DNA from: Actinoallomurus bryophytorum
GTDB lineage: Bacteria > Actinomycetota > Actinomycetes > Streptosporangiales > Streptosporangiaceae
DNA: 64,000 bases
Direction: 5' to 3'
Assembly (NCBI RefSeq): GCF_006716425.1
Contig: NZ_VFOZ01000001.1
Coordinates: 6,758,001-6,822,000, forward strand
In this document: one piece after another, positions 40,652-48,929 of the stretch
How the letters are laid out: each line of letters opens with the position of its first letter
Position numbering within the stretch: position 1 is the first letter of the stretch
Made by a program: the position numbers and the translations under genes
Notes under the pieces: generated by a model
Database searches by the model: none
What the model was told of the DNA's origin: nothing
What the model saw: only the letters and a program-made list of their open reading frames with translations

Positions 40652-41791
40652 TCAGGTGCCCGGTTTCAGGTGGGCGCCGAGCCAGCGCAGCGCCGGCGGG
40701 AGCTCGCGTTTCCAGGTCGTGAAGTTGTGGCCGCCGAACGGCAGTGTGATGGAAGCGACACGCGCGGGCGGGCGCGCGAGGGCCAGGAACTCCCGGGTCT
40801 GACGGTAGTCCTTCTCGCCGGTACGGCTGGTGGTCAGCAGCAGGTTCGTCGGCGGCGGTGGCAGGTGCCGGAGCCGCCAGATCAGGTCGCACTCGTCCCG
40901 GTACGCCTTGCTGTGACCGTAGAGATCACCGGTGGTGAAGTCCTGGAGGGCGCGGTAGTAGCCGGCGAGTGACACCGCGGCCGAGTAGCGGTCGGAGTGC
41001 CGCATGGCGAGCTTGACCGCGCAGTAGCCTCCGGTCGAGTCGCCCAGCGCGCTCCAGCCGGACGCGTGGTCGGCGGTCCGGTAGACCGCGGCGAGTGCGG
41101 CCGGCACGTCCTCGGCGAAGAACGTCTCGGCCTGGGGCCCGTGCGGGATGTCGGTGCACTCGGTGTCGCGAGGCGGGGCGACGGAGGGGCGCACCATGAC
41201 GACGATCGTCGGGGGCATCCGCCCTGCGGCGATCTCCTGGGCGACCGTCTGCGGCAGCCGCAGGTGGGTGATGAGGTTCTCGGCGTTGCCCGGGTACCCC
41301 GTGAAGGCCACGGTCACCGGGAAGCGCCGGGTCTCGTACGCCGGCGCGAAGTACTGCGGCGGCAGGTAGACGAACGCGGGCTCGCTGATCGCCGTGCGCA
41401 CTCCGTGGATGACGACGGAGTCGATGCGGCCCTGCCCCGCCGGAAGCCGGTACCTCGGCGCGGAAGGGTTCGTGGTGACGGGCGCGGTGCGGGACGCCGA
41501 GGTGCCGAAGCCGCCCGCCCCGGCCGCCATGGGTTCGCCGGGACCGCTCTTTCCGGCGTGCAGGCCGACGAGGTCGCCCCAAGAGCCGTAGAAGTCGAAG
41601 GTGGCGTTGACCAGGGCCAGTACGGCCACGACCAGGAAGAGCTGGCAGCCGGCGACGATGCCGAGGCGCGCCAGCACGTGCGTGGGCCGCCGGCCCGCCA
41701 CCCGCGGAGCGAACCAGATCGCCGCGGCGAGCACGGTCACCGTCACGATGACGAGCATCACGAGCAGGGGAGTACCGGTAAGTCTGATCAT
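40652..41791 (-). CDS. Membrane-anchored esterase-D/mycolyltransferase-fold hydrolase
   Basis: 379 residues. Two N-terminal helices (about 8-28 and 42-62) anchor a large extracytoplasmic alpha/beta-hydrolase domain of the PF00756 type. FVYLPPQYFAPAYETRRFPV opens the domain; the nucleophile serine is in SALGDSTGGYCAVKLAMRHSDRY (key GDSTGG), and the catalytic histidine in LPFGGHNFTTW. These enzymes hydrolyse or transfer acyl esters at the cell surface, as in mycolyltransferases. The ATG overlaps the stop of an upstream paralogue by four bases, so both are made together. Confidence 0.9.
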   Translation of the reverse strand: MIRLTGTPLLVMLVIVTVTVLAAAIWFAPRVAGRRPTHVLARLGIVAGCQLFLVVAVLALVNATFDFYGSWGDLVGLHAGKSGPGEPMAAGAGGFGTSASRTAPVTTNPSAPRYRLPAGQGRIDSVVIHGVRTAISEPAFVYLPPQYFAPAYETRRFPVTVAFTGYPGNAENLITHLRLPQTVAQEIAAGRMPPTIVVMVRPSVAPPRDTECTDIPHGPQAETFFAEDVPAALAAVYRTADHASGWSALGDSTGGYCAVKLAMRHSDRYSAAVSLAGYYRALQDFTTGDLYGHSKAYRDECDLIWRLRHLPPPPTNLLLTTSRTGEKDYRQTREFLALARPPARVASITLPFGGHNFTTWKRELPPALRWLGAHLKPGT

Positions 41792-42834
41792 GGCCGGTTC
41801 CCCGGAGTGAGGTGGGTGCCCAGCCAGCGCAGGATCGCGGGAAGGTCCTGCGTGGCGGTCGCGGGCAGCGGTTCGGCGCGCATCGGCGGTCGGACGCCGG
41901 CGGAGAATCCGTCGTCGGCGATGACACCGACACTGATCGGCGGGGGCGGCCGGTACCGGAGCCGCCAGCGCGGGTCGTACTCATCGCGGATGGACCGGCT
42001 GCCGCCGTACAGCCTCCCGGGAGGCGGCGTGAGGGAGGGCGCGGCGAAGACCGCCGAGCCGAACCGGTCGGAGTGACGCATCGCGAGCAGTGCCGCGCAG
42101 TACCCCGCCGGCCCGCGGAGGCCCGGCCCCGCCACCGACCAGCTTCCCGGGGCGGTGCCGACGCGGTACGCGGCGTCGACCGCGGTGGGCAGGTCCTCGC
42201 TGAGGAACGTCTCACCCTGCTCACCGCCGGGCGCGTCCACGCACCCGTGGCCGGTCGGCGCGATCACGATCACTACCGGACGCAGCCGTCCGGCGGCGAT
42301 CTCACGCGCCGCCAGCTCCGGCAGGCGCCGCCGGCGGATCACGTCGCGGGGGGAGCCGAGGAACAGCACGACCGGGAACCGCTGCGACCGATCCTGGGTG
42401 TACTGCGGCGGCAGGTACACATACGTCCGTGTGACGATTCCCGATCTCGAGCCGCGCAGCCTGAGGACGCGCAGCCGCCCCTCGCCGGCCGGCAGCCGCC
42501 GGGTGAGGGCGTCATGCGACGACCTCACCCGTGGAGCGGCCGGGGGCGGCTGTGCCACAGGGGCCTGATCGGAGATTCGTACGGTGCCTGAGTCCGCACC
42601 GAACAGGTCGTCCCACGACGAGTAGAACTGCAGGTCGGAGTTGATCAGGGCCAGCAGTGCCAGCAGGAGCAGCACCTGACCGCCCAGCAGCAGCCCCGCC
42701 CGTACGGCCACCTGCCCGAGACCTGTGCCGGAGTATCTCGGTAGCAGGCGGAGGCAGACCACCACTGCGGCGAACGCGATGACGAGCAACAATGCGATGA
42801 AACCGGCCTTGGTCAAACCCATCAGCTCGGCCAC
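41788..42834 (-). CDS. Membrane-anchored esterase-fold paralogue lacking catalytic serine and histidine (probable pseudoenzyme)
   Basis: 348 residues from GTG 42834 (AGGGG just upstream; ATG 42822 is an alternative). It has the same plan as the next gene: two N-terminal helices (about 8-26 and 40-62), TRTYVYLPPQYTQDRSQRFPV, then a hydrolase-like domain. At the nucleophile elbow, GDSTGGYCA of the partner is replaced by GPGLRGPAGYCA, with no serine. The partner's GGHNF histidine segment is also missing. AMRHSDRFGSAV, GETFLSEDLPTAVDAAYRV and the ending RWLGTHLTP remain similar. It may bind ligand or form a heterodimer with its active partner. Confidence 0.85.
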   Translation of the reverse strand: MAELMGLTKAGFIALLLVIAFAAVVVCLRLLPRYSGTGLGQVAVRAGLLLGGQVLLLLALLALINSDLQFYSSWDDLFGADSGTVRISDQAPVAQPPPAAPRVRSSHDALTRRLPAGEGRLRVLRLRGSRSGIVTRTYVYLPPQYTQDRSQRFPVVLFLGSPRDVIRRRRLPELAAREIAAGRLRPVVIVIAPTGHGCVDAPGGEQGETFLSEDLPTAVDAAYRVGTAPGSWSVAGPGLRGPAGYCAALLAMRHSDRFGSAVFAAPSLTPPPGRLYGGSRSIRDEYDPRWRLRYRPPPPISVGVIADDGFSAGVRPPMRAEPLPATATQDLPAILRWLGTHLTPGNRP

Positions 42835-42977
42835 AGATCCCCTAGTGCGGTGAGGCGATGCCGGCCGCCGTTGCGGTGAACGACATCGCGACACTAGAAG
42901 AGCACGGGTCAACGAGGTCTTAACGCCAGGTAATCTCCGCCTTTGCCTAAGCCGGGAGCCCGCCGCCATGGGTGGTC

Positions 42978-44375
42978 TCACCTCGCGGTCGGCGGGAGCA
43001 GCTCCTCCGGCAGGCCCTGGAAGGTGACCGGGACCTGGAAGCGGCGGATCGCGGCCGTGCCGACGGACGTGTGCAGCGGCGCGGTCGTCGCGGGCCAGGG
43101 GCCGCCGTGGTGCATCGTCCGGTTGACCGCGACGCCGGTGGGCCAGCCGTTGTAGACGACGCGGCCGACGTGCCGGGCCAGCTCGGCGACGAGCCCGCGC
43201 GCCAGGCCGGCGTCGGACGACTCGGCGTGCACGGTCGCGGTGAGCGAGCCGGGTACGGCGCGTGCGGCGGCGCGCAGCTCCTCCTCCGAGGCGTACTCGA
43301 CGATGACGGAGGCCGGGCCGAAGCACTCCTCCGCCAGCTCGGGCCGGGCCGCGAACTCCCCGGCGGTCACCGCGACCAGATGCGCCCCGGCGCTCTCCGC
43401 CACCGTGCGCGTCCCGGCGGTGAGCCGTTCGACCCCGGTACGGAACGCGTCCGCGATCTGCGGTGTCAGGAGTGAGGGCGCCTCCACCGACGCGACCGCC
43501 TCGGCCAGCACGGCGTCGAGCCCGTGGCCTGCGGGCAGGAAGAGCAGCCCCGGCTTGGTGCAGAACTGTCCCGACCCGAGCGTGAACGAGCCGACGTAGC
43601 CGCGCGCGATCTCCTCGCCCCGTGCGGCCACTGCCGACGGCGTCACGAACACGGGGTTGACGCTGCCCAGCTCGCCGTAGAACGGGATCGGGTCGGGGCG
43701 GCTCACGGCGGCGTCGAACAGCGCCCGCCCGCCGCGCACCGAGCCGGTGAACCCGGCGGCCCTCACGTTCGGGTCCTTGACGAGCGCCAGGCCCGCCTCC
43801 AGCCCGTACACGACCGCGAACGTCCCCTCGGGCGCGCCCGCCTTGGCGAGCGCGTCGGCGATGACCTCCGCCGTGCGCACCGACGTACGCGGATGCCCGG
43901 GGTGGGCCTTCACGATGACCGGGCAGCCGGCCGCCCACGCGGACGCCGTGTCGCCGCCCGCCACGGAGAACGCGAACGGGAAGTTGCTCGCGGCGTACAC
44001 CGCGACGGGCCCGATCGGCAGCAGCGCGCGTACGAACCCGTCCTCGACGGCGTCCCGCTGAAAGCCGTCCTGGCGTGCCGCACCGGCCAGGAGGCGCAAC
44101 TGGCCAGTGGTACGTTCCATCTCCCCGGTCAGGCGGGTGCGGCCGAGCGCGGTCTCGGCGTCGGCCAGCGCCACCAGCTCCCCGGCGGCACCTTCAAGAG
44201 CGTCGGCGACGGCGTCCAGCAGTGCGGCCCGGTCCGGCAGTGGCAGTTCCGCGAGCGGGCGGGCGGCGCTCGCCGCGGTCACGCCGAGCGCGGCGACCGT
44301 CTCGTGACCGGTCTCCGGCACGCCCGGCTCCAGGCGTTCGCCGGTTCGCGGGTCGACTCCGTACAGCAACGTCAT
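42978..44375 (-). CDS. NAD(P)-dependent aldehyde dehydrogenase, alpha-ketoglutarate-semialdehyde type
   Basis: 465 residues from ATG 44375. PIGPVAVYAASNFPFAFSVAGGDTASA, the cofactor region (PVIVKAHPGHPRTS) and FTGSVRGGRALFDAA are conserved. The catalytic cysteine is about C272 in GSGQFCTKPG and the base glutamate lies in FYGELGSVNPV. The proline-histidine-proline pattern KAHPGHP is typical of 2,5-dioxovalerate dehydrogenases, which finish the oxidative non-phosphorylating breakdown of pentose and hexuronic acids. It is the last gene of the sugar-acid operon and starts within the stop of the preceding gene (ATGA). Confidence 0.92.
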   Translation of the reverse strand: MTLLYGVDPRTGERLEPGVPETGHETVAALGVTAASAARPLAELPLPDRAALLDAVADALEGAAGELVALADAETALGRTRLTGEMERTTGQLRLLAGAARQDGFQRDAVEDGFVRALLPIGPVAVYAASNFPFAFSVAGGDTASAWAAGCPVIVKAHPGHPRTSVRTAEVIADALAKAGAPEGTFAVVYGLEAGLALVKDPNVRAAGFTGSVRGGRALFDAAVSRPDPIPFYGELGSVNPVFVTPSAVAARGEEIARGYVGSFTLGSGQFCTKPGLLFLPAGHGLDAVLAEAVASVEAPSLLTPQIADAFRTGVERLTAGTRTVAESAGAHLVAVTAGEFAARPELAEECFGPASVIVEYASEEELRAAARAVPGSLTATVHAESSDAGLARGLVAELARHVGRVVYNGWPTGVAVNRTMHHGGPWPATTAPLHTSVGTAAIRRFQVPVTFQGLPEELLPPTAR

Positions 44376-45331
44376 CGCAGGTCTCCATCCGCGGGGAAGC
44401 GGTTCAGGGTGCCGGGCAGCCGCGAGCCGAGCGGGGACATGCCCTCGTCCGCGCCGAGCCGCTCCAGGATGTCCAGGGTCAGGCGGCCGCGGTGCACACG
44501 CTCCCGCATGGCGTTGACGGCCAGGTCGCGCAGGTGGCGGCCGACCGGATAGACGCCGGGGGTGTTGCGCAGGCCGAACTTCAGATAGATCGGCGCACCG
44601 CAGCGGATCAGCTCGGCCGCGTCGTAGAGGCGGACGAAGCCACCGAGGTCGTCTGGGGCCTCGACGTAGAAGTCCATGGGCGCGCCGCTCTGCGCCCGCA
44701 GCTCGGCGATCTGCCCGATGGTCAGGTCGCTCGGCACGTTGATGGAGTCGCCGCCGAGCTTCTCCCAGACCGCGTACGCGGCCGGGTTGACCGGCCCGAC
44801 CAGCGCCGACACCTTGAACGTCACGTCGGCGGGGAGCACGCCCGCGGCACGCAGCCGGTGCAGCGTCCACAGCACGCCCTCGTCGGCGACGAGAAGGCAG
44901 CGCACGCCGAGCGCCACGGCGCGCTCGGCCTCCTCGGCGCACTGGGCGAGCTGGTCGCGTCCCCGCGCACGCGGACCGGAACCACCGGACGAGGCCTTGA
45001 CCCCGGCGCCGATGTCCCACGTGCCGCGCGGGCCGACGAACAGGCACAGCTCGATGTCGCGCTCCTCGCACGCCTTCACCATCTCGGTGATCTCGGCGTC
45101 GGTGAGCATCCAGATGCCACTGCCCTGGCTGATGCGGTGGATCGGCACCTCGAGGCGGTCGATCTCCTCCAGGGCGGCGGCCAGGACCTCCGGCCCCTCG
45201 CAGGAGGGCAGCTCGGTCCGCCAGCTCCCGCCGTCGGGGAACCGGGCCTCCGATCCGGTGGGGGCGGCGCCGCGGGCGGGCATGCCGAGCCGGTCGAGCA
45301 GGTGCTCGCCGGGGTGGCGGGTAAGGCTCAT
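44372..45331 (-). CDS. Uncharacterised barrel-like protein of sugar-acid operons (sometimes annotated U32-peptidase-like)
   Basis: 319 residues from ATG 45331, six bases after AGGAG; GTG 45334 is adjacent. The alternation of short strands and helices suggests a TIM barrel: VPIHRISQGSGIWMLTDAEI, DIELCLFVGPRGTWDIGAGV, VRCLLVADEGVLWTLHRLR, VTFKVSALVGPVNPAAYAV, DSINVPSDLTIGQIAELR and MDFYVEAPDDLGGFVRLYDAAE. I recall relatives labelled U32-like, but no protease motif is seen and no function is known to me. Its place between aldehyde and alcohol dehydrogenases, with overlaps on one side, suggests an enzyme of the same sugar-acid route. It could be the missing keto-deoxy-acid dehydratase or aldolase, which is speculation. 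Confidence 0.72.
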   Translation of the reverse strand: MSLTRHPGEHLLDRLGMPARGAAPTGSEARFPDGGSWRTELPSCEGPEVLAAALEEIDRLEVPIHRISQGSGIWMLTDAEITEMVKACEERDIELCLFVGPRGTWDIGAGVKASSGGSGPRARGRDQLAQCAEEAERAVALGVRCLLVADEGVLWTLHRLRAAGVLPADVTFKVSALVGPVNPAAYAVWEKLGGDSINVPSDLTIGQIAELRAQSGAPMDFYVEAPDDLGGFVRLYDAAELIRCGAPIYLKFGLRNTPGVYPVGRHLRDLAVNAMRERVHRGRLTLDILERLGADEGMSPLGSRLPGTLNRFPADGDLR

Positions 45332-45340
45332 CACGTACTC

Positions 45341-46345
45341 CTAGGGTCTAAGAATGATCTTGCCGACGCCCTCGCCGCCCTGGCCTAGCAGCGCGACCGC
45401 GTCGGAGTAGGCCTCGAGCGGCAGCTCGTGGGTGACCAGCGGGCCGAGGTCGAGCAGGCCGGAGGTGAACATACGTACGGCGTGCGTCCAGGCCGCCGAC
45501 GGGGCGCCGAACACGCTGGTCACCATGAGCTGGCGCTCGACGATCATCGAAGGGGAGAGCATCTCCGAGACCACGCCGGGGATGCCGGTCAGCACCAGCC
45601 GGCCGCCCCGGCGCACCTGCCGGGCCGCCGCCGCCGCCGAGTCGCGTGCGCCCGCGGTCTCCACGACGACGTCGAGGTCCGTCGCGCCGAGCCGGTCCGG
45701 GTGGAAGTAGGCGGTCGCGCCGCCCGCCCTCGCGACCGCCTCCCGGCCGGCGCGCGGGTCGCTGACGACGAGCTCGGCGGGGGAGGAGGCGGCCAGCAGC
45801 TGGATCGTCAGCAGGCCGAGCGTGCCCGCCCCGACCACGCCGACCCGTTCTCCGGGCACCGGAGCGGCCCGGAGAACGGCGGCTGCGGCGACCGCCGCCG
45901 GTTCGAGCAGTACGGCGGCCCGCAGGTCGGTGCCCGCCGGCAGCGGATGCAGCAGCCGGGCGGGCACGATCAGGTGGTCGGCGAACGCGCCGGGCCGGGT
46001 GAACCCGATCTCGTCATAGCCGGCACCGCACAGGTTGGTGTCCCCGGCGCGGCAGCGGTCGCAGACCTGGCAGTTCACGAAGCCCTCGCCGACCGTCGGC
46101 CGGCCGGTCAGGGACGGGTCGACGCCCGGCCCGGTCTCCTCGATCGTTCCCGACCACTCGTGACCGGGGACGATGGGAAACGTCCGGTACGGCTCGGGGC
46201 GGCCGCCCTCGTACATCTCGCGGTCGCTGCCGCAGATGCCCGCCGCGGCGACGCGGACGAGGACCTCACCGGGCCCCGGCTCGGGTACCTCGCCCTTGAC
46301 CACTCGCCGGCGGCCCGGCCCCTCCAGAAGTACCGACCGGCTCAC
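45341..46345 (-). CDS. Zinc-dependent alcohol/sugar dehydrogenase (MDR family)
   Basis: 334 residues from GTG 46345, whose GTGA overlaps the dehydratase stop. The catalytic zinc ligands are in AAGICGSDREMYEG and PGHEWSG; the structural zinc cysteines are the four in NCQVCDRCRAGDTNLC. VGVVGAGTLGLLTIQLLAA (about 160-178) is the NAD loop. It resembles sorbitol/threonine dehydrogenases that oxidise sugars, sugar acids or polyols. As the second gene of the operon it may oxidise a keto-deoxy intermediate or the starting sugar alcohol. Confidence 0.92.
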   Translation of the reverse strand: MSRSVLLEGPGRRRVVKGEVPEPGPGEVLVRVAAAGICGSDREMYEGGRPEPYRTFPIVPGHEWSGTIEETGPGVDPSLTGRPTVGEGFVNCQVCDRCRAGDTNLCGAGYDEIGFTRPGAFADHLIVPARLLHPLPAGTDLRAAVLLEPAAVAAAAVLRAAPVPGERVGVVGAGTLGLLTIQLLAASSPAELVVSDPRAGREAVARAGGATAYFHPDRLGATDLDVVVETAGARDSAAAAARQVRRGGRLVLTGIPGVVSEMLSPSMIVERQLMVTSVFGAPSAAWTHAVRMFTSGLLDLGPLVTHELPLEAYSDAVALLGQGGEGVGKIILRP

Positions 46346-47499
46346 TTGGTCCCGGCCGGGTCGCGAAGGTGCCAGTTGTCGGCGAACAGGTTGAAGTTGG
46401 CGCGCTGGCGGGGGAACTCGGCGAGCGCGTCCAGGTCCAGTTCGACACCGAGACCGGGAGCCTCCGGCAGGGCGAAGTAGCCGTCGACGACCTCCGGCAG
46501 ACCGGGCGCAACGCCCTTGATCGCCGAGTCGGCGAAGTCGTTGAAGTGCTCTTGGATCTTGAAGTTGGGGGTGCAGGCGGCGAGGTGGAGGTTGGCGGCG
46601 GTCAGCACGGGGCCGCCGACGTTGTGCGGGGCGACCATGACGTAGTGGGTCTCGGCGGTCGCGGCCAGCTTGCGGGTCTCGGCGATGCCGCCGATGTGGG
46701 AGATGTCGGGCTGGATGATGTCGACGGCCTGGAGTTCGAACAGTTCGCGGAACTCGATGCGGTCGTGGATGCGTTCGCCGGTGGCGATCGGCAAGTCGGT
46801 GTGGGCGGAGACCTTGGCCAGGGCCTTGAGGTTCTCCGGCGGGCACGGCTCCTCCAGCCAGCTCGGCTCGAACGGCGCGAGCAGCCCGGCCAGCCGGATC
46901 GCGGTGGCGGGGGAGAAGCGCCCGTGCATCTCCACGAGCAGGTCGGCCTCGGGCCCGATGGCGTCGCGTACCGCCTCGACGAGGCTGACCGAGCGCATCG
47001 TCTCGGCGTGGTCCAGCTCCATCGTGCCGGTGCCGAACGGGTCGAACTTCAGGGCCTGGTAGCCGCGTTCGACGACCTTGAGGGCGGCGGTGTGGAAGGC
47101 CTCGGGGGTGCGTTCGACGGTGTACCAGCCGTTGGCGTAGGCCTTGATCCGTTCCCGTACCTTGCCGCCGAGTAGCCGCCAGAGGGGCTGGCCGAGGGCT
47201 TTGCCGACGATGTCCCAGCAGGCCATCTCGACGCAGGCGATGCCGGACATGGCGATCTCTCCGGCGCGGCCGTAGTCGCCGTACTTCATCCGGTGGACCA
47301 GGTCCTCGGTGTCGAAGGGGTCCGAGCCGATGACGTGGTTGCGCTCGGCCTCCGCCAGATAACCGATGAGCGCGTCGGTGTGGTTCAGCATCCGCGCCTC
47401 ACCGACGCCTACGAGTCCCTCGTCGGTGTGGACCTGGACGAACGTGAGGTTGCGCCAGGGCGTGCCGGCGACGTGTGTCGAGATACCGGTGATGCGCAT
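46342..47499 (-). CDS. Enolase-superfamily sugar-acid dehydratase (mandelate racemase/galactonate dehydratase-like)
   Basis: 385 residues. The capping domain (1-125) begins MRITGISTHVAGTPWRNLTF. In the barrel, GYQALKFDPFG carries the catalytic lysine, and the three metal carboxylates fall in VEMHGRFSP, WLEEPCPPEN and ATGERIHDR; VAPHNVGGPVLTAANLHLA holds the catalytic histidine. These enzymes remove water from galactonate-type sugar acids to give 2-keto-3-deoxy acids. It heads the sugar-acid operon with the zinc dehydrogenase, the unknown barrel protein and the semialdehyde dehydrogenase. The exact acid (galactonate, arabinonate, fuconate) cannot be fixed. Confidence 0.92.
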   Translation of the reverse strand: MRITGISTHVAGTPWRNLTFVQVHTDEGLVGVGEARMLNHTDALIGYLAEAERNHVIGSDPFDTEDLVHRMKYGDYGRAGEIAMSGIACVEMACWDIVGKALGQPLWRLLGGKVRERIKAYANGWYTVERTPEAFHTAALKVVERGYQALKFDPFGTGTMELDHAETMRSVSLVEAVRDAIGPEADLLVEMHGRFSPATAIRLAGLLAPFEPSWLEEPCPPENLKALAKVSAHTDLPIATGERIHDRIEFRELFELQAVDIIQPDISHIGGIAETRKLAATAETHYVMVAPHNVGGPVLTAANLHLAACTPNFKIQEHFNDFADSAIKGVAPGLPEVVDGYFALPEAPGLGVELDLDALAEFPRQRANFNLFADNWHLRDPAGTK

Positions 47500-47565
47500 G
47501 TGTAGCGAGTACTCCTCATGTTACGGGGCCGGAGGCGGGGCCACGACGACCTCACGACACGCGGA

Positions 47566-47579
47566 TGTTACCGGTCACA
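47566..47579. promoter_or_regulatory. LacI-type operator TGTTACCGGTCACA
   Basis: Near-perfect palindrome with a central CG, 67 bases upstream of the dehydratase operon start (47499). The exact reverse complement occurs at 47644-47657. Probable site of the LacI protein encoded at 51736. Confidence 0.7.
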
Positions 47580-47643
47580 TCGACAAAGTCAATGACGAGA
47601 CCGTGGTCGGCCACGTTGCCGAACTGTGTCTTGACATCAGATT

Positions 47644-47657
47644 TGTGACCGGTAACA
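47644..47657. promoter_or_regulatory. LacI-type operator TGTGACCGGTAACA
   Basis: Reverse complement of the site at 47566, 78 bases centre to centre (about seven helical turns). It lies 70 bases upstream of the chvE-like gene, so the pair could repress both directions, possibly by looping. Confidence 0.7.
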
Positions 47658-47727
47658 CTCCCGGACACAGCAGTGGAAATCCAGCTGTAATGCCGGCGTA
47701 ACCGCCTAGCCCGACCCAAGGTGGGAC

Positions 47728-48864
47728 ATGAGATTCACTAAAATGGCCATGACGGCCACGGGGCTGTTCATGGCCCTGAGCGTGACCGCAGCGTGCGGTT
47801 CGAGCACCAAGACCGTCGACGAGAAGGGTGCGGCGGGCGCCGGCTCGGTCAAGGGCGCGTTGATCGGCGTGACCATGCCGACCAAGTCCTCCGAGCGGTG
47901 GATCCACGATGGCGAGAACGTCAAAGCCTCGCTGGAGAAGCTCGGCTACAAGGTCGACCTGCAGTATGCCGAGAACGACATCCCCACGCAGGTCAACCAG
48001 ATCGAGAACCAGATCACCCGGGGCGCCAAGCTCCTGATCATCGCCTCGATCGACGGCACCACCCTGACGACGCAGTTGCAGGAGGCGGCCGACAAGCACA
48101 TCCCGGTCATCGCCTACGACCGGCTGCTCACCAAGTCGCCGAACGTCGACTACTACGCCACCTTCGACAACTACAAGGTCGGCGTCATGCAGGCCACGTC
48201 CCTCCTCGTCGGCCTCGGCCTGAAGAAGGAGGACGGCTCCGACGGCACCGCCAAGGGCCCGTTCAACATCGAGGTCTTCGCCGGGTCGCCGGACGACAAC
48301 AACGCGACGTTCTTCTACAACGGCGCGATGGCCACCCTGAAGCCCTACATCGACAAGGGCACCTTGGTCGTCAAGAGCAAGGAGACGGCCTTCAAGACCA
48401 TCGCGATCCTGCGCTGGGACCCCGCCACCGCGCAGAAGCGCATGGAGGACCTGATCACCAAGGCCTATGGCGGCGGCGCGAAGGTCCAGGGTGTGCTCTC
48501 GCCGTACGACGGTCTGTCGATCGGCATCCTGTCCGCCCTCAAGAGCGCCGGCTACGGCACCTCCGACCGGCCGTACCCGGTGGTGACCGGCCAGGACGCC
48601 GAGCTCGCCTCGGTGAAGTCGATCATGAAGGGTGAGCAGTACGCCACCATCTACAAGGACACCCGCGAGCTGGCGTCGGTCACGGTGAAGATGGCCGACA
48701 CCGTCCTCAAGGGTGGCAAGCCCGAGGTGAACAACACCAAGGACTACAACAACGGCGTCAAGGTCGTCCCGTCGATGCTTCTCCAACCGGTCACGGTCTA
48801 CAAGACCAACGTCCAGAAGACCCTGATCGACGGCGGCTACTACACGGCTGCACAGCTGAAGTAG
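47728..48864 (+). CDS. ChvE-type periplasmic sugar-binding lipoprotein
   Basis: 378 residues. The lipoprotein signal (about 5-23) ends [10 protein letters not shown], with the lipidated cysteine in TAAC. The mature part is a periplasmic-binding-protein type I fold resembling Chv[61 protein letters not shown] and [18 protein letters not shown]. ChvE-GguAB importers bring in monosaccharides such as galactose, arabinose and glucose, matching the sugar-acid operon next door. A strong hairpin after the stop would favour higher expression than the ATPase and permease genes. Confidence 0.95.
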   Translation: MRFTKMAMTATGLFMALSVTAACGSSTKTVDEKGAAGAGSVKGALIGVTMPTKSSERWIHDGENVKASLEKLGYKVDLQYAENDIPTQVNQIENQITRGAKLLIIASIDGTTLTTQLQEAADKHIPVIAYDRLLTKSPNVDYYATFDNYKVGVMQATSLLVGLGLKKEDGSDGTAKGPFNIEVFAGSPDDNNATFFYNGAMATLKPYIDKGTLVVKSKETAFKTIAILRWDPATAQKRMEDLITKAYGGGAKVQGVLSPYDGLSIGILSALKSAGYGTSDRPYPVVTGQDAELASVKSIMKGEQYATIYKDTRELASVTVKMADTVLKGGKPEVNNTKDYNNGVKVVPSMLLQPVTVYKTNVQKTLIDGGYYTAAQLK

Positions 48865-48872
48865 CGGGCCCG

Positions 48873-48903
48873 GGGCGGGCGGCGCCGCGTGCGCCGCCCG
48901 CCC
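48873..48903 (+). terminator. Strong intra-operon hairpin (attenuator) between binding-protein and ATPase genes
   Basis: Perfect 13-base GC-rich arms (48873-48885 and 48891-48903) around a 5-base loop, directly after the binding-protein stop (48864) and 27 bases before the ATPase start. It probably terminates part of the transcripts or protects the upstream message. Confidence 0.8.
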
Positions 48904-48929
48904 TTCCGGCGTGACTCGAAGGGCATGAC

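Noticed and set aside
42835-45071. Very long minus-strand frames running through several genes (for example 716 and 697 codons)
   Set aside because: Parts outside the assigned genes show arginine/proline-rich out-of-frame composition; overlapping ATGA starts define the true genes.
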